This document shows, piece by piece, positions 9,201 through 16,246 of a DNA stretch of 32,960 nucleotides (the first letter of the stretch is position 1; each line of letters begins with the position of its first letter). The stretch comes from an uncultured Anaerolineales bacterium (GTDB lineage Bacteria; Chloroflexota; Anaerolineae; Anaerolineales; UBA4823): contig CAIQJJ010000649.1 in NCBI GenBank assembly GCA_903872065.1, forward strand, positions 1 through 32,960, read 5' to 3'. The notes under the pieces were generated by a model that worked only from the letters and a program-made list of their open reading frames with translations, was not told the DNA's origin and searched no databases. The translations under genes and the position numbers were made by a program.

Positions 9201-11401
9201 TTCTTGATTTCCAACGCCGGCGCAAAGCCAAAATCGCTGGGTTCAGAGCCATCCGCGGCGTCGCCGTAGGTACCCACCACTTCAATCTGCTTGTAAGCGG
9301 TCGCCGTGGTCGGGCCATAACCGGTGGGGATATCGCCATCGGTCGTATCCACCATAATCAGATAGCGCGCCGCGCCCGTGGGCGGCAGGTTGGTGAAGGT
9401 GTAATTGTCGGGCGTGAGGGCGCTGGTTTCCACCGTGTCGTAAATAAAATCGTTCGCATCCTCGCAATCACCGTCGCCGTTGGCGTCCCAACACAAGGAG
9501 ACCGTCACACCGGTTGTATCAGTATCCGCTCCATCGCTGATAACCGCTTCATCGCCTTCCTGCACGCCATTGCCCAACACGCCGGTCGTCCCCCCATTAT
9601 CACGCCAGACATGCCCAATAATAGTACCGCTGCCTTTGATCAGAGTGGTATAGGTGTCTTCGGAAAAACATGGGCCAGCGCCCAATTTAAGGCAGGCGGT
9701 GTTGTCAATGATCACCAAAGGATAAGCCAACGGGACAATGGCCTGGAAAGTAACCTGGCCGGTCGTCGCCAGGCCGGTCTTTGGGCTGACAATGCCTTCA
9801 TCCAACTGCCATTGGATGTTCGTCACCAGCGAGGCCGGTACCGGTTCATCCGTAGACCAGGTGAGGCCGTTATCGGTGGAGAACAAACGCGTCGCATTCA
9901 CAGTCGGCGAGGAATAATTGGTCATCGCCACCGTGCTGCTGGCGCTGCCGGCAACATAGACCAATCCGTCGGGAATAGTTTCGTAGTAGACCAGCGGCAT
10001 GCCCAGAGAGGGGGCGCCAACTGTAACCACCATCGTGTCCTCTGCGGCGTCCACATCCGGCAGGGTAAAGGTCAACTTATAATCGATCGTCCCGCCCAGG
10101 CTAACTTTTTTGCCCGTCACGGGATCCACGGCCGTGGTGGCGGTCTTGTCCAGCGTCATGCTGCTTTCTCGGCTTTGCAGCGGCGGAATGCCGGCGCCGA
10201 AGTCGGCGTTGAACTTCTCATTGTCGTAGCCGGAGGCGACCTCTTGATAGGGCGTCAACCCGGCGGTGCAGGCGCCGTTCAAGGCGACGTATTCGTAATA
10301 CACCAACCCCACCGCGCCGGTGTTGTTTTCGGGGATGTTCTCGAAGTACATCTGATCCACAAAGGGGATCAACTTCTCGGTGCCGTCATTGAGCTTGACC
10401 ACCACCAGTCCGTAGGTGCGCACCAAACGGAAGCAGCCGGGGTCATAAGTGGTGGCGTCGCCGATCGGCTGCACCCAGGCATTGCGGTCGGGGACATAGT
10501 TGTAGTTGTTATCGAAGCCGGCCCCCACATTGCCCAGGTCATACCAGATGCCCTGGCTGGTCACAGTCTCGCCAGGGTAAGCCGTGGTGCCGGTGCCGTT
10601 GGGCGTCCAGGTCTCCCAACCCAAAACATCCTGGATGGCCAGTTTGTATTGATCTGGCACTTTGTTATCGCCATTCGGCCAGATTTTGTTGGCCATGGCC
10701 GAAATCTCATTGCGCATGGTCACCGGGCGCCAGTAATACGATTCGGGGGTGGAATGGGTTTCCGAGGTGGCCCACATAAAGTACGACAGCCAGAGATCGT
10801 CTTCCGGCTTGATGCCGCCGGTCACATTCTGCCAGCCTCCGGCAATCTTAGCCTTGCGCGGGTAGGAAACCAACCAGTATTCGGTGCGGCATTCGCCGGC
10901 CGCCAAAGTGCCAATGAAGCGCGAGGCGTCCACCTCATCCGAGACGGAGCCGGATTCATGCTCCAGGGCAAAAAAGCGCGTCGGGTCGCCGAAATCCACC
11001 TCCGTCACACCGGCCAGGCTAAATGCCGCCGGGTCCTGCATCGGATAGGTACCGGGGGTGACATCGCCCGCCTCAAGCAGCGCGCCATCCCCATCCGCAT
11101 CCAGGTTGCCAATATAGGCCCAGACATCCTTTAATTCCCCGCCCGAGGTGTTGCAAAACTTGGCGCCCAGGGTGGCCGCCGAAGGGCCATACGAGGAGGG
11201 CGAGAGGACGTTCGAGTCGACGATCAGGTTATAGGCTGTGATCGGCTCGATGGTAATCCCCCCCGCGGCGCTGGAGATATCATACGTCGTTGGCAGGTCA
11301 TAACGCGCCGGGGCGGCGCGTCCCACCTGGCTAAAGGTAAGGGAGAAAAGAAAAACAACGATCAACACACTGAAGAGGATGGTTCTGGACTTCTTGGTCA
11401 T
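227..11401 (-). CDS. Giant secreted SdrD_B-repeat surface protein with GEVED-like domains and C-terminal anchor
   Basis: This 3,724-residue protein begins with a signal peptide (basic MTKKSR, hydrophobic core, cut near residue 30). An N-terminal region of about 600 residues includes DUF11-like segments. About 19 SdrD_B-like domains follow, each opening with a G(D/N)xxWxDxDGDG-type loop that resembles a calcium site and closing with DFGY or DFGF. Two GEVED-like domains lie near residues 1868-2058 and 3505-3683, ending NGEVEDY and NGETEDY. The C-terminus has one hydrophobic segment (WLWLAAAALLLGLSLAAG) and a basic tail, and no LPXTG motif. Domains 8-13 are repeated as 14-19. The start is fixed by AAGGAG at 11407-11412, five nt upstream of ATG. 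The role is inferred to be a stalk-like adhesin or cell-envelope protein. No enzymatic domain is evident. It is monocistronic, with its own terminator. Confidence 0.9.
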   Translation of the reverse strand: MTKKSRTILFSVLIVVFLFSLTFSQVGRAAPARYDLPTTYDISSAAGGITIEPITAYNLIVDSNVLSPSSYGPSAATLGAKFCNTSGGELKDVWAYIGNLDADGDGALLEAGDVTPGTYPMQDPAAFSLAGVTEVDFGDPTRFFALEHESGSVSDEVDASRFIGTLAAGECRTEYWLVSYPRKAKIAGGWQNVTGGIKPEDDLWLSYFMWATSETHSTPESYYWRPVTMRNEISAMANKIWPNGDNKVPDQYKLAIQDVLGWETWTPNGTGTTAYPGETVTSQGIWYDLGNVGAGFDNNYNYVPDRNAWVQPIGDATTYDPGCFRLVRTYGLVVVKLNDGTEKLIPFVDQMYFENIPENNTGAVGLVYYEYVALNGACTAGLTPYQEVASGYDNEKFNADFGAGIPPLQSRESSMTLDKTATTAVDPVTGKKVSLGGTIDYKLTFTLPDVDAAEDTMVVTVGAPSLGMPLVYYETIPDGLVYVAGSASSTVAMTNYSSPTVNATRLFSTDNGLTWSTDEPVPASLVTNIQWQLDEGIVSPKTGLATTGQVTFQAIVPLAYPLVIIDNTACLKLGAGPCFSEDTYTTLIKGSGTIIGHVWRDNGGTTGVLGNGVQEGDEAVISDGADTDTTGVTVSLCWDANGDGDCEDANDFIYDTVETSALTPDNYTFTNLPPTGAARYLIMVDTTDGDIPTGYGPTTATAYKQIEVVGTYGDAADGSEPSDFGFAPALEIKKSVVNTNPIVVGDTIDYLIALTNKLPGSGAAGSATCSYKLWAKEAYPDTTMTPPGGAANSRWSSTANAVGAPDEKYSYTDMTNSTNYVGISGYNLGNMGGKITGVQFIANLHERVNLLAGDKFEVQVYYNNLPVGAALYTYDGNGTVTAPATQVAFGGGTGTEYTIVETINPETVKGVGKTWEWSDFAGDPGVISLLDSLLEFQLVGRKGGGGTRGDLDLDGFGVIITTDQPCASDSGTLNPVPLVDTFNDDYFDFVSANPSVSSSDIGSLTWDNVGPIYPGQTRYIHVYMRATQAGASPETINTATSTNSKFANGLPANSPVFNTANVTIGVNAQTRTLSGVVFDDNNTNGWQTALWTQPGTGAGQTGMDAGDAGIRNIPVDLYACLNATTFAPISGVANNRTCVQEGGSWQYLQTVSTDVNGAYSFTNLRQGYYYVVVRSSVIAGSQTADVNQNGVCTTCDSRSNDPAQTSGTDDLEDLPGAVTPGFVGDLDDNTALTNVSFGYNIPAGVYNIGNQIFFDWDGNGAMNGPDEPIPGVTVRLLGPDGRQIESPITGSDGIYNFTGYPRAYYTVQVASGSLPAGVVQSYDPDSTRDNQSTFLLDMTYEDKDFGYKPVGSGSIGDTVFKDVNGNGTQEATEAGVAGVTVYLQVDWDGDGNYVTVTAQVTDADGKYLFTGLPVGVYRVVVDKTVDAALLPKDIYGGAYYPSTGTISGDLVYIPVTLTDADPSDLTADFGFAPPAAIGDRVYYDNNGDGVQQTTEPGINGVNVELYRYTDANGNGWLDPTESLVGAAVDSTTTANDPVTGEAGYYQFTGLQPGNYAVVVTPPANTTLTADPSADGEPCAGLTAGTICDGRDGRLFYNGTNYMGADFGFKPDGGMIGDLVWIDLDDDHLLSAGEVGVPYVTVWLCSDYACTILATTETDENGFYTFSGLADGLYFVKVNAFDADFPAGVAASWDGDGGAADNVVAAITINGGVVESIGGGACTDCDLNADLAYRYDLSGPNQIIGTVWYDPDDPQGQSGGVGEIGATELERYADAPVYLWWCEGGSCTPGNVHLVASTTTDAAGDYSFSGLLGEVYVVSLDAGAPSLIGAQQTTTTVYDGVTLFDAVASPLVDFGADPSPARRDFGFISNVDFGDLPDSYKNTAAANDGAKHVLVSSGQVYLGALPPDTEMSGPQAASVLVGGYETAAASGDDAAGSDDEDGVVILNAPWTVGEGGGSVQVVVGGATCTAANPCYLSAWFDWNRDGDMNDGGERILLDEALAAGTHTLTFDIPRSVLANNPDGNEMYLYARFRLYRSTTLGMAQPSGLATNGEVEDYRFPDPFPAALGDYIWFDEDGDGVQDVGETGIPNLTVTLSGTDAYGSAVNRTTVTDLDGRYLFKNVPAGDYTVSVGGLAAGLSPTYDYDGTGSAGRAAVTLRPNQEMLLADFGYNWAPTSDVTAGTGTGAIGDRLWIDMGADGLQGAGEAGLGGVTVNLLTAGADGLFGTADDVTAASTTTDAAGFYIFDGLAAGAYVVAVDESTLGTYTQTGDPDEGGPCADCDGQTTTPIVLAPGDVYLNADFGYIPDVGYGIGDVIFADLNGNGSLDGGDLGIPGVTVALKNAAGKVIATAITINGWYSFYVLPGDYTVWVNDVANVLGSLAQSSRPNNAADNGQACGGACSNQNTLTIAGSDNLFQDFGYTPAGQTSTEGLIGDTIFLDRDGDGFFFPGEGLEGVVVRLYNNTTGALLQTTVTDENGRYFFGNLSAATYSVRVDAATLPAGVTNTVDPDGGIVNRSIVTLAAGAVDLDQDFGYQPTVANTLSGTLWEDTDTDGTLGAETLRFGGVTVVLYDSKGNIVGATMTDGNGDYQFANLPDGEYRVDVTDDWELLNGYWHSDGPAADSDNNSQLDPYTVALAGGETNTTADFGYFLYPAAVGDFVWEDADSDGIQDAGELPLSGFEVRLTIDWLDGSATVLATTTDLNGLYRFGNLLLDENFDGVGAVADEPTFSLSVIPPSGYASTFLHVGGDASVDSDDPDGQAATVLKGQTDDTYDFGFVRPATFGDYVWLDENGDGVQDAGEPGIPNVIVELQDGVCVSTVDCLTTVTDNEGHYLFTNVKSGAYTVAVIDSSLPAGLAENPTYDLDGGLPHLADLTLAVGEKNLDVDFGYNWSAILDVTGNDGLGAIGDRIWIDADGDGVQDPGEAGLGGVAVDLLTAGPDGLFGTTDDVVEASTTTDAAGMYYFDALPAGAYVVRVNSGAAPGGYVSTGDPDEPGATCVVCDNQTTTPILLAPGDVYVNADFGYKPSAGYTIGNQVFVDVNGNGSFGAGEPGIAGVTVALKNAAGKVIATTVTDSAGQYSFPGLPNGTYTVWVNDVAHVLGALAQSSRPNNTADAGQVCGGACTNQNTLTIAGSSNTFQDFGYTPAGQTSTEGLIGDTIFLDRDGDGIADTGEGLAGVTVRLYNNTSGALLQTTVTNNNGSYFFGNLSAATYSVRVDTATLPGGLTNTVDPDGGVADRSTVTLAAGAVNLSQDFGYEPAAAANTIAGTLWEDTDMDGTLGAETGRFAGVTVVLYDSNGNRVGATTTDANGAYQFVNLPDDTYRVDVTDDWGILNGYWHSDGAADGSDNNSQVDPYSVAVAAGATDSTGDFGYFLYPAAVGDFVWLDLDNDGVQDAGEPGIRGVLVVLTAVYPNGEMVALNTLSQADGAYEFGNLLLDENFSTSGTGVADVIYTIGVATPAGVAASPENATAAGNNDQVDGDSDGASEIATVLKGETDTSYDFGFYTTRFDLGDLPATYPTTFAASGAANAIFPDGGDNIPDAAGGIQAVWLGTVVDVEADGQASATASGDGLDEDSLAFASTGWVAGGSSTLTVILNGSASSVRVYYGVWIDWDNNGSFDAFYSGSRLTGSPVSESVTVSVPAGYVANSNVFIRVRAAAIPLVQMDSAGLLLNGETEDYLVSFGPTAITLTDFTAHSSQSWLWLAAAALLLGLSLAAGRAWRRREL
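887..3067 (-). repeat. Six-domain tandem duplication inside the giant gene, C-terminal copy
   Basis: This 2,181-bp segment encodes domains 14-19 (GDYVWLDENGDG, GDRIWID, GNQVFVD, GDTIFLD, GTLWEDTD, GDFVWLD). It lies directly next to the first copy, and the offset between matching positions drifts from 2,145 to about 2,180 nt, so small indels have built up. The third to fifth domains are best conserved. The first and last have diverged more. Confidence 0.88.
3068..5212 (-). repeat. Six-domain tandem duplication inside the giant gene, N-terminal copy
   Basis: This 2,145-bp segment encodes domains 8-13 (opening motifs GDYIWFDEDGDG, GDRLWID, GDVIFAD, GDTIFLD, GTLWEDTD, GDFVWED). The same six domain types recur in the same order in the adjoining segment, with near-identical nucleotide stretches. 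One example is around 4143-4219 compared with 1977-2055. Confidence 0.88.
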
Positions 11402-11449
11402 AGGGTCTCCTTGGACAACAGAGCTGAACGACTTTACACAGAATTAACG

Positions 11450-11478
11450 TCATATATATAGTCGTAAGATATTGGCAA
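11450..11478 (-). promoter_or_regulatory. Candidate promoter of the giant surface-protein gene
   Basis: A distinctly AT-rich patch occupies the 198-nt gap upstream of the gene. On the minus strand TTGCCA (11473-11478) lies 16 nt before TATATG, within an alternating ATATATAT run. The predicted transcript would start roughly 45 nt before the ATG. The exact -10 hexamer is ambiguous because of the alternating sequence. Confidence 0.4.
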
Positions 11479-11546
11479 AAAGTTCATTTTTGGTTAATAA
11501 TCTAATCTTCTCAGTTCTAACGAAAAAGCAGGCTGCCACCCCAGGC

Positions 11547-11567
11547 GCGCTGAGCTTGTCGAAGCGC
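11547..11567 (+). repeat. Dispersed 21-bp hairpin element, GCGCT-arm type
   Basis: GCGCT, GAGCTTGTCGA, AGCGC: complementary arms around the shared 11-nt loop, with G/C pairing that may extend outward (GGC before, CGCC after). It lies in the gap between selB, whose 3' end is at 11600, and the giant gene. Nothing else was recognised in this gap apart from the AT-rich promoter patch. Confidence 0.8.
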
Positions 11568-11599
11568 CGCGCCGTGAAACATCCAATGATTTACCCTTC

Positions 11600-13501
11600 T
11601 TAACCCTTGGGCTGCTTCAAGCGCCGTGCATCCCCTTCGCGCACTGTGACCCCAATCGCATCCAGGTGTTCGAGCAAAGCCAATACATAGCGCCGGCTGG
11701 TGTTGAAATGATCGCGCGCCTCGGCCGCGGTAATCGTCCCATGCGCCTTGATCCAGGCGCGCACCGCGCCCGTCATGGCCTCGTAATCCGCCTGGCGAAA
11801 GACGACTTCAGGGGAAACCAACGCCAGTTGGCCCAGATCCAGCAAGGCATTGAACAGGTCTTCCCCCACTTCGGCCTGGCAGTCCTTCACAGTCGGCGGG
11901 GCGGCCGGGGCGGCGGCAAAGCGCGCCAGCAAAGCCTCCACCCTTTTTTGTTGGGCAGCGTTGAAGCGAATTGCATGGCCGGCGCGGCGCACAAAGGCCC
12001 CGCTCTCTTCCACCGCGCCCTCGCCGGCCAGGCGGCGCAGGGCGGCGTTAAAGACGCGCGGCGCAAGCTTCACGCGGCTTTTCAATTCCTCGCGCCCAAT
12101 CCCCAGGCGCAAAGGGTAAGCCTGGTGATAAGCTTCGATCTCGTCCAACAAACGCTCCGAGAGTTGATTCCAATGCGCCAGGCTGATCACCAGGTCTGGC
12201 GGGCGGGGCGCGTCGCCGGACTCGAGGCCAATGATCTGCCCGCTTTCCCACAGTTCAGCCAGAGCCTGCTGCGCGGCGGCCGCTTCCAGGCTGGAGCGGG
12301 CGATGACCTCTTGCAGAGGCGCCGCCCCCAGGCTTTGCAGGGCCTGCGCCAGCACCTCGGCCGGCGTCCCCTGCAAGAGCGCCTCCAGGCGGGCCAGCAC
12401 GGCCTGGTCAAAACGCTTGTGGCGGCCCGGCGGGTTGACATCCATTACTACCCCGCCGCCCAGGGTTTCGCCGGGCGAGGGACGGCGCAGAATATAGCGG
12501 TCGCCGCGCCGCGCCGTCACCGCATGGCTCAATTCCAGTTGCAGCCAGCCCGATTCGCCCGGAATAAGCTGCTCGCTGCCCAAGAGGCGCACGCGGGCGG
12601 TCGTCTCGGCCGCGCCGGTGAAAAACTTGACCTCATCACTGTGCGCCAATGGATGAGCGGCGTCTGCCAACAGGCGAAAACGCACATCCAGGCGGCGGGT
12701 GGGTTCATAATCGCCGGGGTGCACTACCACCTCGCCGCGCGCCACCTGATCCACATCCAGGCCGGCAATATTCACCGCCGTGCGCCCGCCGGGCAAAGCC
12801 GCCTCTTCTTTGCGCTTGTGCGTCTGCAAGCCGCGCACCCGCCCGCGCAAGGCAGAGGGCAAAATTTCGACCTCATCGCCCACCTTCAAGCGCCCATCGA
12901 GCAACGTGCCGGTGACAATGGTGCCAAAGCCAGCAATGGTAAAGACCCGATCCACCGGCAGGCGCGGCCGTCCCAGGTCCGGGCGCGGCGGGCGTTCGGC
13001 CAGGCAGTCGGCCAGGGCTTTTTTCAAGGCCGGGATGCCAGTCCTGGCGCGGGCCGAGACGCGCACCATCGGCGCGTTCTCCAACACAGTGCCGGCAAAA
13101 GCCTGCGCCAGGTCATCTTCCACCAGAGTGAGCCAGTCGGCGTCCTCGATCAAATCCGTCTTCGTCAATGCCACCACACCCCCCTGGATTTGGAGCAGGT
13201 CCAGGATGGCCAGGTGTTCGCGGGTCTGAGGCATCACCCCTTCATCCGCGGCCACCACAAACAAAACCGCGTCAATCCCCCCCACGCCCGCCAACATATT
13301 CTCAATGAAATCACGATGCCCTGGCACGTCCACCACCCCCACTTCGCCCACGCCCTCCAGGGTCAACCAGGCAAAGCCCAGGTCAATCGTCATCTCGCGC
13401 TCGCGCTCTTCTTTCAGCCGGTCAGGATGCGTCCCCGTCAGCGCCTGCACCAGGGTAGACTTGCCATGATCCACATGCCCAGCCGTACCAATCACACGCA
13501 T
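11600..13501 (-). CDS. selB: Selenocysteine-specific translation elongation factor SelB
   Basis: SelB carries selenocysteyl-tRNA(Sec) to the ribosome at UGA codons marked by a SECIS element. The 633-residue length fits the family. The GTPase domain shows the P-loop GHVDHGKST (8-16), the TID switch region near 38-40, DVPGH (58-62) and TKTD (113-116). EF-Tu-like beta-barrel domains follow, then a C-terminal region from about residue 380 with the helix-rich pattern of the SECIS-binding winged helices. The ATG at 13501 is preceded by GGAAGGA. The gene starts 6 nt after the stop of the coiled-coil gene, so the two are probably co-transcribed. Neither selA, selD nor tRNA-Sec was seen in the window. 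A generic EF-Tu-like GTPase is less likely, given the opening MRVIGTAGHVDHGKS and the winged-helix tail. Confidence 0.93.
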   Translation of the reverse strand: MRVIGTAGHVDHGKSTLVQALTGTHPDRLKEEREREMTIDLGFAWLTLEGVGEVGVVDVPGHRDFIENMLAGVGGIDAVLFVVAADEGVMPQTREHLAILDLLQIQGGVVALTKTDLIEDADWLTLVEDDLAQAFAGTVLENAPMVRVSARARTGIPALKKALADCLAERPPRPDLGRPRLPVDRVFTIAGFGTIVTGTLLDGRLKVGDEVEILPSALRGRVRGLQTHKRKEEAALPGGRTAVNIAGLDVDQVARGEVVVHPGDYEPTRRLDVRFRLLADAAHPLAHSDEVKFFTGAAETTARVRLLGSEQLIPGESGWLQLELSHAVTARRGDRYILRRPSPGETLGGGVVMDVNPPGRHKRFDQAVLARLEALLQGTPAEVLAQALQSLGAAPLQEVIARSSLEAAAAQQALAELWESGQIIGLESGDAPRPPDLVISLAHWNQLSERLLDEIEAYHQAYPLRLGIGREELKSRVKLAPRVFNAALRRLAGEGAVEESGAFVRRAGHAIRFNAAQQKRVEALLARFAAAPAAPPTVKDCQAEVGEDLFNALLDLGQLALVSPEVVFRQADYEAMTGAVRAWIKAHGTITAAEARDHFNTSRRYVLALLEHLDAIGVTVREGDARRLKQPKG

Positions 13502-13507
13502 ACTCTA

Positions 13508-14683
13508 TTATGTCCTTCCAATGGCGCGCTCATAGGTTGACACCCATTCGTGGGCCAACGCCAAAAGGCCTTGCAGACGCTTTTCGGCCAGTTCATTGAA
13601 CTGCTGCAGCAAATCTTGCACCTCTTGCTGGCGCTCGGCCAGTTCGACGATCTGCTCCGTCATACGTTCATACTGGCGGCGCGCCTCGCCGCGCTGCTCT
13701 TCCTGGGTCAAAGTATAGTTGGTCCAACGTTTTTGGTCATCCGCCTTAAAAGTGACCCACTCCTGGCGAAAACGATCATCCGCCAGGCGCTGCACTTCGG
13801 CCACCTCGCTCAAGCGCCGCTCCACCTTCTGGTTGAGTTCATCCAACACCACCTGGGCGCGCTTGGTATCGCGATGCGTAGCGTCCAGCGTGATCAACTG
13901 GCGTTCGATCTCGGTCGCTTGTTTTTCGACCGTCTCAAAACGCGCCTGCCATTCACGCCAAACGCGCTCCCGCTCAACCTGCGCCAGGGCCTGCTTATCA
14001 ATGAACTCGCCCACTTCCTCGCGGCGGTCGGCCTCAACCACCGCCAATTCATTCAAGCGCGTATCAAGCTTGCGCTGCGCCGTATTCAGAATCTCGATCT
14101 GGCCGCGCTGGCTGTCTCCCTGCTTGCGCAAGGCGGCCAACTCGCCCTGCAAATCAGTGATCCGCTTGGCGTCCTGCCGGCGGCCATCTTCCAACAGGCG
14201 GTAAGTGCGCGTATATTCTTCCTCGTCCCGCCGCAGCAGTTCGACGCGCTGCGCGACCTCATCAATCGAGCGGCGCAAACGCACATCTTCATCAACGCGC
14301 ATCTGGATGCCCTTTTCCAAGCGCGGCAAAACATCCAATTGGCGGCGCACGTCGGCAATGCTGCTCTCTAAAGCCCGCATTTCCACACGGCGCACTTTTT
14401 CAGCCTCTTCATCGCGCTTCTTAACATCCTTTTCCACTTCTTCGAGCGCCCGCCGGGCTTCAAGGCGCTGCTGCAATAACACCCCATCATACTGATCCAT
14501 GCGCGTCAAGACGGCGGTCAAACGCGCCACCTCACTGCTTACCTGTTTGATCTGCTCTACAACCGCTTTGCTGCCCCCCTCCACAGCCACAATGCGGTTA
14601 TCCAGCATGGTAAGGACATCCTTATCCTTACGGCGTTCTTCTTCCGCCCATTGAATCCGCTTTAACAACTGATCAACATCCAT
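13508..14683 (-). CDS. Long coiled-coil protein of unknown function
   Basis: This 391-residue protein has no recognised catalytic domain, signal peptide or membrane segment. Nearly the whole chain is charged and heptad-like (for example EEVEKDVKKRDEEAEKVRR), predicting an extended, mostly helical coiled coil. The ORF track starts at a GTG (14689). I prefer the ATG two codons later because AGAGG at 14691-14695 then lies 7 nt upstream, whereas the GTG would have only 1 nt of spacing. The stop is 6 nt before selB, so the two genes probably share a transcript. Any role in selenoprotein synthesis would be speculation; a structural or chromosome-associated role is equally possible. Confidence 0.8.
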   Translation of the reverse strand: MDVDQLLKRIQWAEEERRKDKDVLTMLDNRIVAVEGGSKAVVEQIKQVSSEVARLTAVLTRMDQYDGVLLQQRLEARRALEEVEKDVKKRDEEAEKVRRVEMRALESSIADVRRQLDVLPRLEKGIQMRVDEDVRLRRSIDEVAQRVELLRRDEEEYTRTYRLLEDGRRQDAKRITDLQGELAALRKQGDSQRGQIEILNTAQRKLDTRLNELAVVEADRREEVGEFIDKQALAQVERERVWREWQARFETVEKQATEIERQLITLDATHRDTKRAQVVLDELNQKVERRLSEVAEVQRLADDRFRQEWVTFKADDQKRWTNYTLTQEEQRGEARRQYERMTEQIVELAERQQEVQDLLQQFNELAEKRLQGLLALAHEWVSTYERAIGRT

Positions 14684-14760
14684 CCACACACCTCTTGAAA
14701 TGGCGAGCGTATCATAACACTCTCCTTAAAAATGCCACGTCCAACTCATCAATGTGGGGT

Positions 14761-14766
14761 ATTATA
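14761..14766 (-). promoter_or_regulatory. Candidate -10 box upstream of the coiled-coil/selB pair
   Basis: A perfect TATAAT on the minus strand sits in the short gap between the antiporter operon and the coiled-coil gene, about 78 nt upstream of its ATG. No good -35 hexamer is visible at 16-18 nt, where the sequence falls in the end of the preceding gene. The call therefore rests on the -10 box and its position. Confidence 0.35.
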
Positions 14767-14779
14767 CATGAAGAGCCGC

Positions 14780-16234
14780 TTATGGAGTAAGGTGTCCAAA
14801 AGCGCGCGGCAGGGCGGCTAAAAACTGGCCTAAAAGCTGCTGCGGCAGCAAACCAAGCGCCAAAAGCCCCACCACCCCGCTCACGAGCAAAACGATCTGC
14901 AAGGGTCGCTCTTCGCTGCGCCAGTTCTCCCCCTGTCCGCCGGCCAGGAGAGCCGCCAGCGAGCGCAGGCCAGCCGCCAACAATCCCAGGCGCGCCGCTA
15001 AGACCGCCGCCTGCCCGTAATCTCCCCAGGGCAAATGGGCCGCGCTGGCTTGCGTCATCCCCTGCTGCAGCGCCAGGTGAACGGGAAAACCGCCCAGGAG
15101 GGGCAAACCTGCCAGCGAAAAGACGGAAAGGGTCAGCGCCAGGGTCGCCACGGGCATACGCCGCGCCGCGCCGCCCACCGCCTCAAAGTGCAAGCTTTGG
15201 TTATCTGCGCGCAGCACCGAGAGCGCCAGCGCCCATACTCCAAATGCCAGGGCGCGCGGCGGCAGGAGTGCAAAATGCAGGCGCAGCCCATTGGCGTCAG
15301 TCTGCAATAAAGACAGCGCCAACAGTGAAAACCCCGTCTCCGCCATGACGGCGTAACCCATCATGCGCCCCAGGTGGCGTTGAAAGGCTATCCACACGCC
15401 TCCCACCAAAGCCATCAAAGCGCCAGCCGCCATCAGAACCTCAAAGACACGCGGCGTCTGTCGCAGCCAGGCATAACGATCGAAAAAATTCAAGCCAAAC
15501 AACATGACCATCTCTGGCAAAATGGTGAAAACCAGCGCCGCCTTATAAGGGTGCGTCTCGCCGGCCAGCATGGGCAGCCAACTGTGGAAAGGGAAAATGG
15601 CCAGCAAAAAGCTAAAACTGGCCCCCATCAACAGCCCTACCCGCAGCATCAAGGTCTGATCGCCGGGGTTGGCCTCAATGCCGGCCAACAAATGGCCGGT
15701 GAAGAGGATAAAAGGCATGCCAAAGGTTTGGAAGATCAAAAAATACAGCACGCCGCGCGGCGCAGGCTGGCCGGGCGGGGCTAAGATTGGCACGCATACC
15801 AGGGCGGCGGCATTGATCAAGAGCGCGGCATACAGAAATGGTTCCACCGCCAGGGCAGCCGTCAGCAGCGCCACCGCCGCCAGGCCGAGAGGCAGCGCCA
15901 GGCGTCCCGCCCTGGCCGTATTCACCCCGCCAAACCAGAAAGCCGCCCCCAGGTAGATCATCAGCAGCAAGGGACGATCGAGGTTGGTCAATTCCAGGCG
16001 GCGGCCAAAAAACACCAGCGCCGGCTCCAGCTTAAAGCTCCAGCTCGCCAGGCGCACCGTCTCTCCCACGGGCATGCGCCAGGCCAACAGGGTTAAAGCC
16101 AGGGCGAACGCCACCCCCAAGAGTGACGTCAGGCGCGGCCAGCCGCGCAGCGCATACAACAAACCAGCAAACGCCAGGGGCAGAAGGACCCAGACCAACG
16201 GCGCACTGCTTGTCAACGCGGCAACCACTGGCAT
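14780..16234 (-). CDS. Proton-conducting antiporter-like membrane subunit (NuoN/NuoM/HyfF-like)
   Basis: This 484-residue protein is almost entirely hydrophobic, with roughly 13-14 membrane segments. It belongs to the proton-antiporter family shared by complex I subunits L/M/N, hydrogenase-4 and Mrp. The family signature P-[LF]-H-x-W-L-P appears as PFHSWLPMLAGETHPYKAA, followed by a helix with LPEMVML. A second conserved block is GRMMGYAVMAETGFSLLAL. The start is supported by AAAGGAG (16241-16247), 6 nt upstream of ATG. It follows the small NuoK/HyfE-like gene by 12 nt and ends the six-gene run. It is expected to move protons or sodium across the cytoplasmic membrane. No quinone-, NADH- or hydrogen-handling partner is encoded nearby. 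Exact subunit orthology is uncertain. Confidence 0.82.
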   Translation of the reverse strand: MPVVAALTSSAPLVWVLLPLAFAGLLYALRGWPRLTSLLGVAFALALTLLAWRMPVGETVRLASWSFKLEPALVFFGRRLELTNLDRPLLLMIYLGAAFWFGGVNTARAGRLALPLGLAAVALLTAALAVEPFLYAALLINAAALVCVPILAPPGQPAPRGVLYFLIFQTFGMPFILFTGHLLAGIEANPGDQTLMLRVGLLMGASFSFLLAIFPFHSWLPMLAGETHPYKAALVFTILPEMVMLFGLNFFDRYAWLRQTPRVFEVLMAAGALMALVGGVWIAFQRHLGRMMGYAVMAETGFSLLALSLLQTDANGLRLHFALLPPRALAFGVWALALSVLRADNQSLHFEAVGGAARRMPVATLALTLSVFSLAGLPLLGGFPVHLALQQGMTQASAAHLPWGDYGQAAVLAARLGLLAAGLRSLAALLAGGQGENWRSEERPLQIVLLVSGVVGLLALGLLPQQLLGQFLAALPRAFGHLTP

Positions 16235-16246
16235 CCCATTCTCCTT

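Noticed and set aside
9611-11134. 507-codon plus-strand ORF opposite the giant surface-protein gene
   Set aside because: Mirror frame of the long minus-strand gene, with no ribosome binding site or recognisable domain. The same holds for 2972-4126 and 4130-5287.
11666-13540. 624-codon plus-strand ORF opposite selB
   Set aside because: Antisense to a confidently assigned gene. The translation is rich in Gln, Arg and His with no family pattern, as expected from GC-rich codon bias in the mirror frame.
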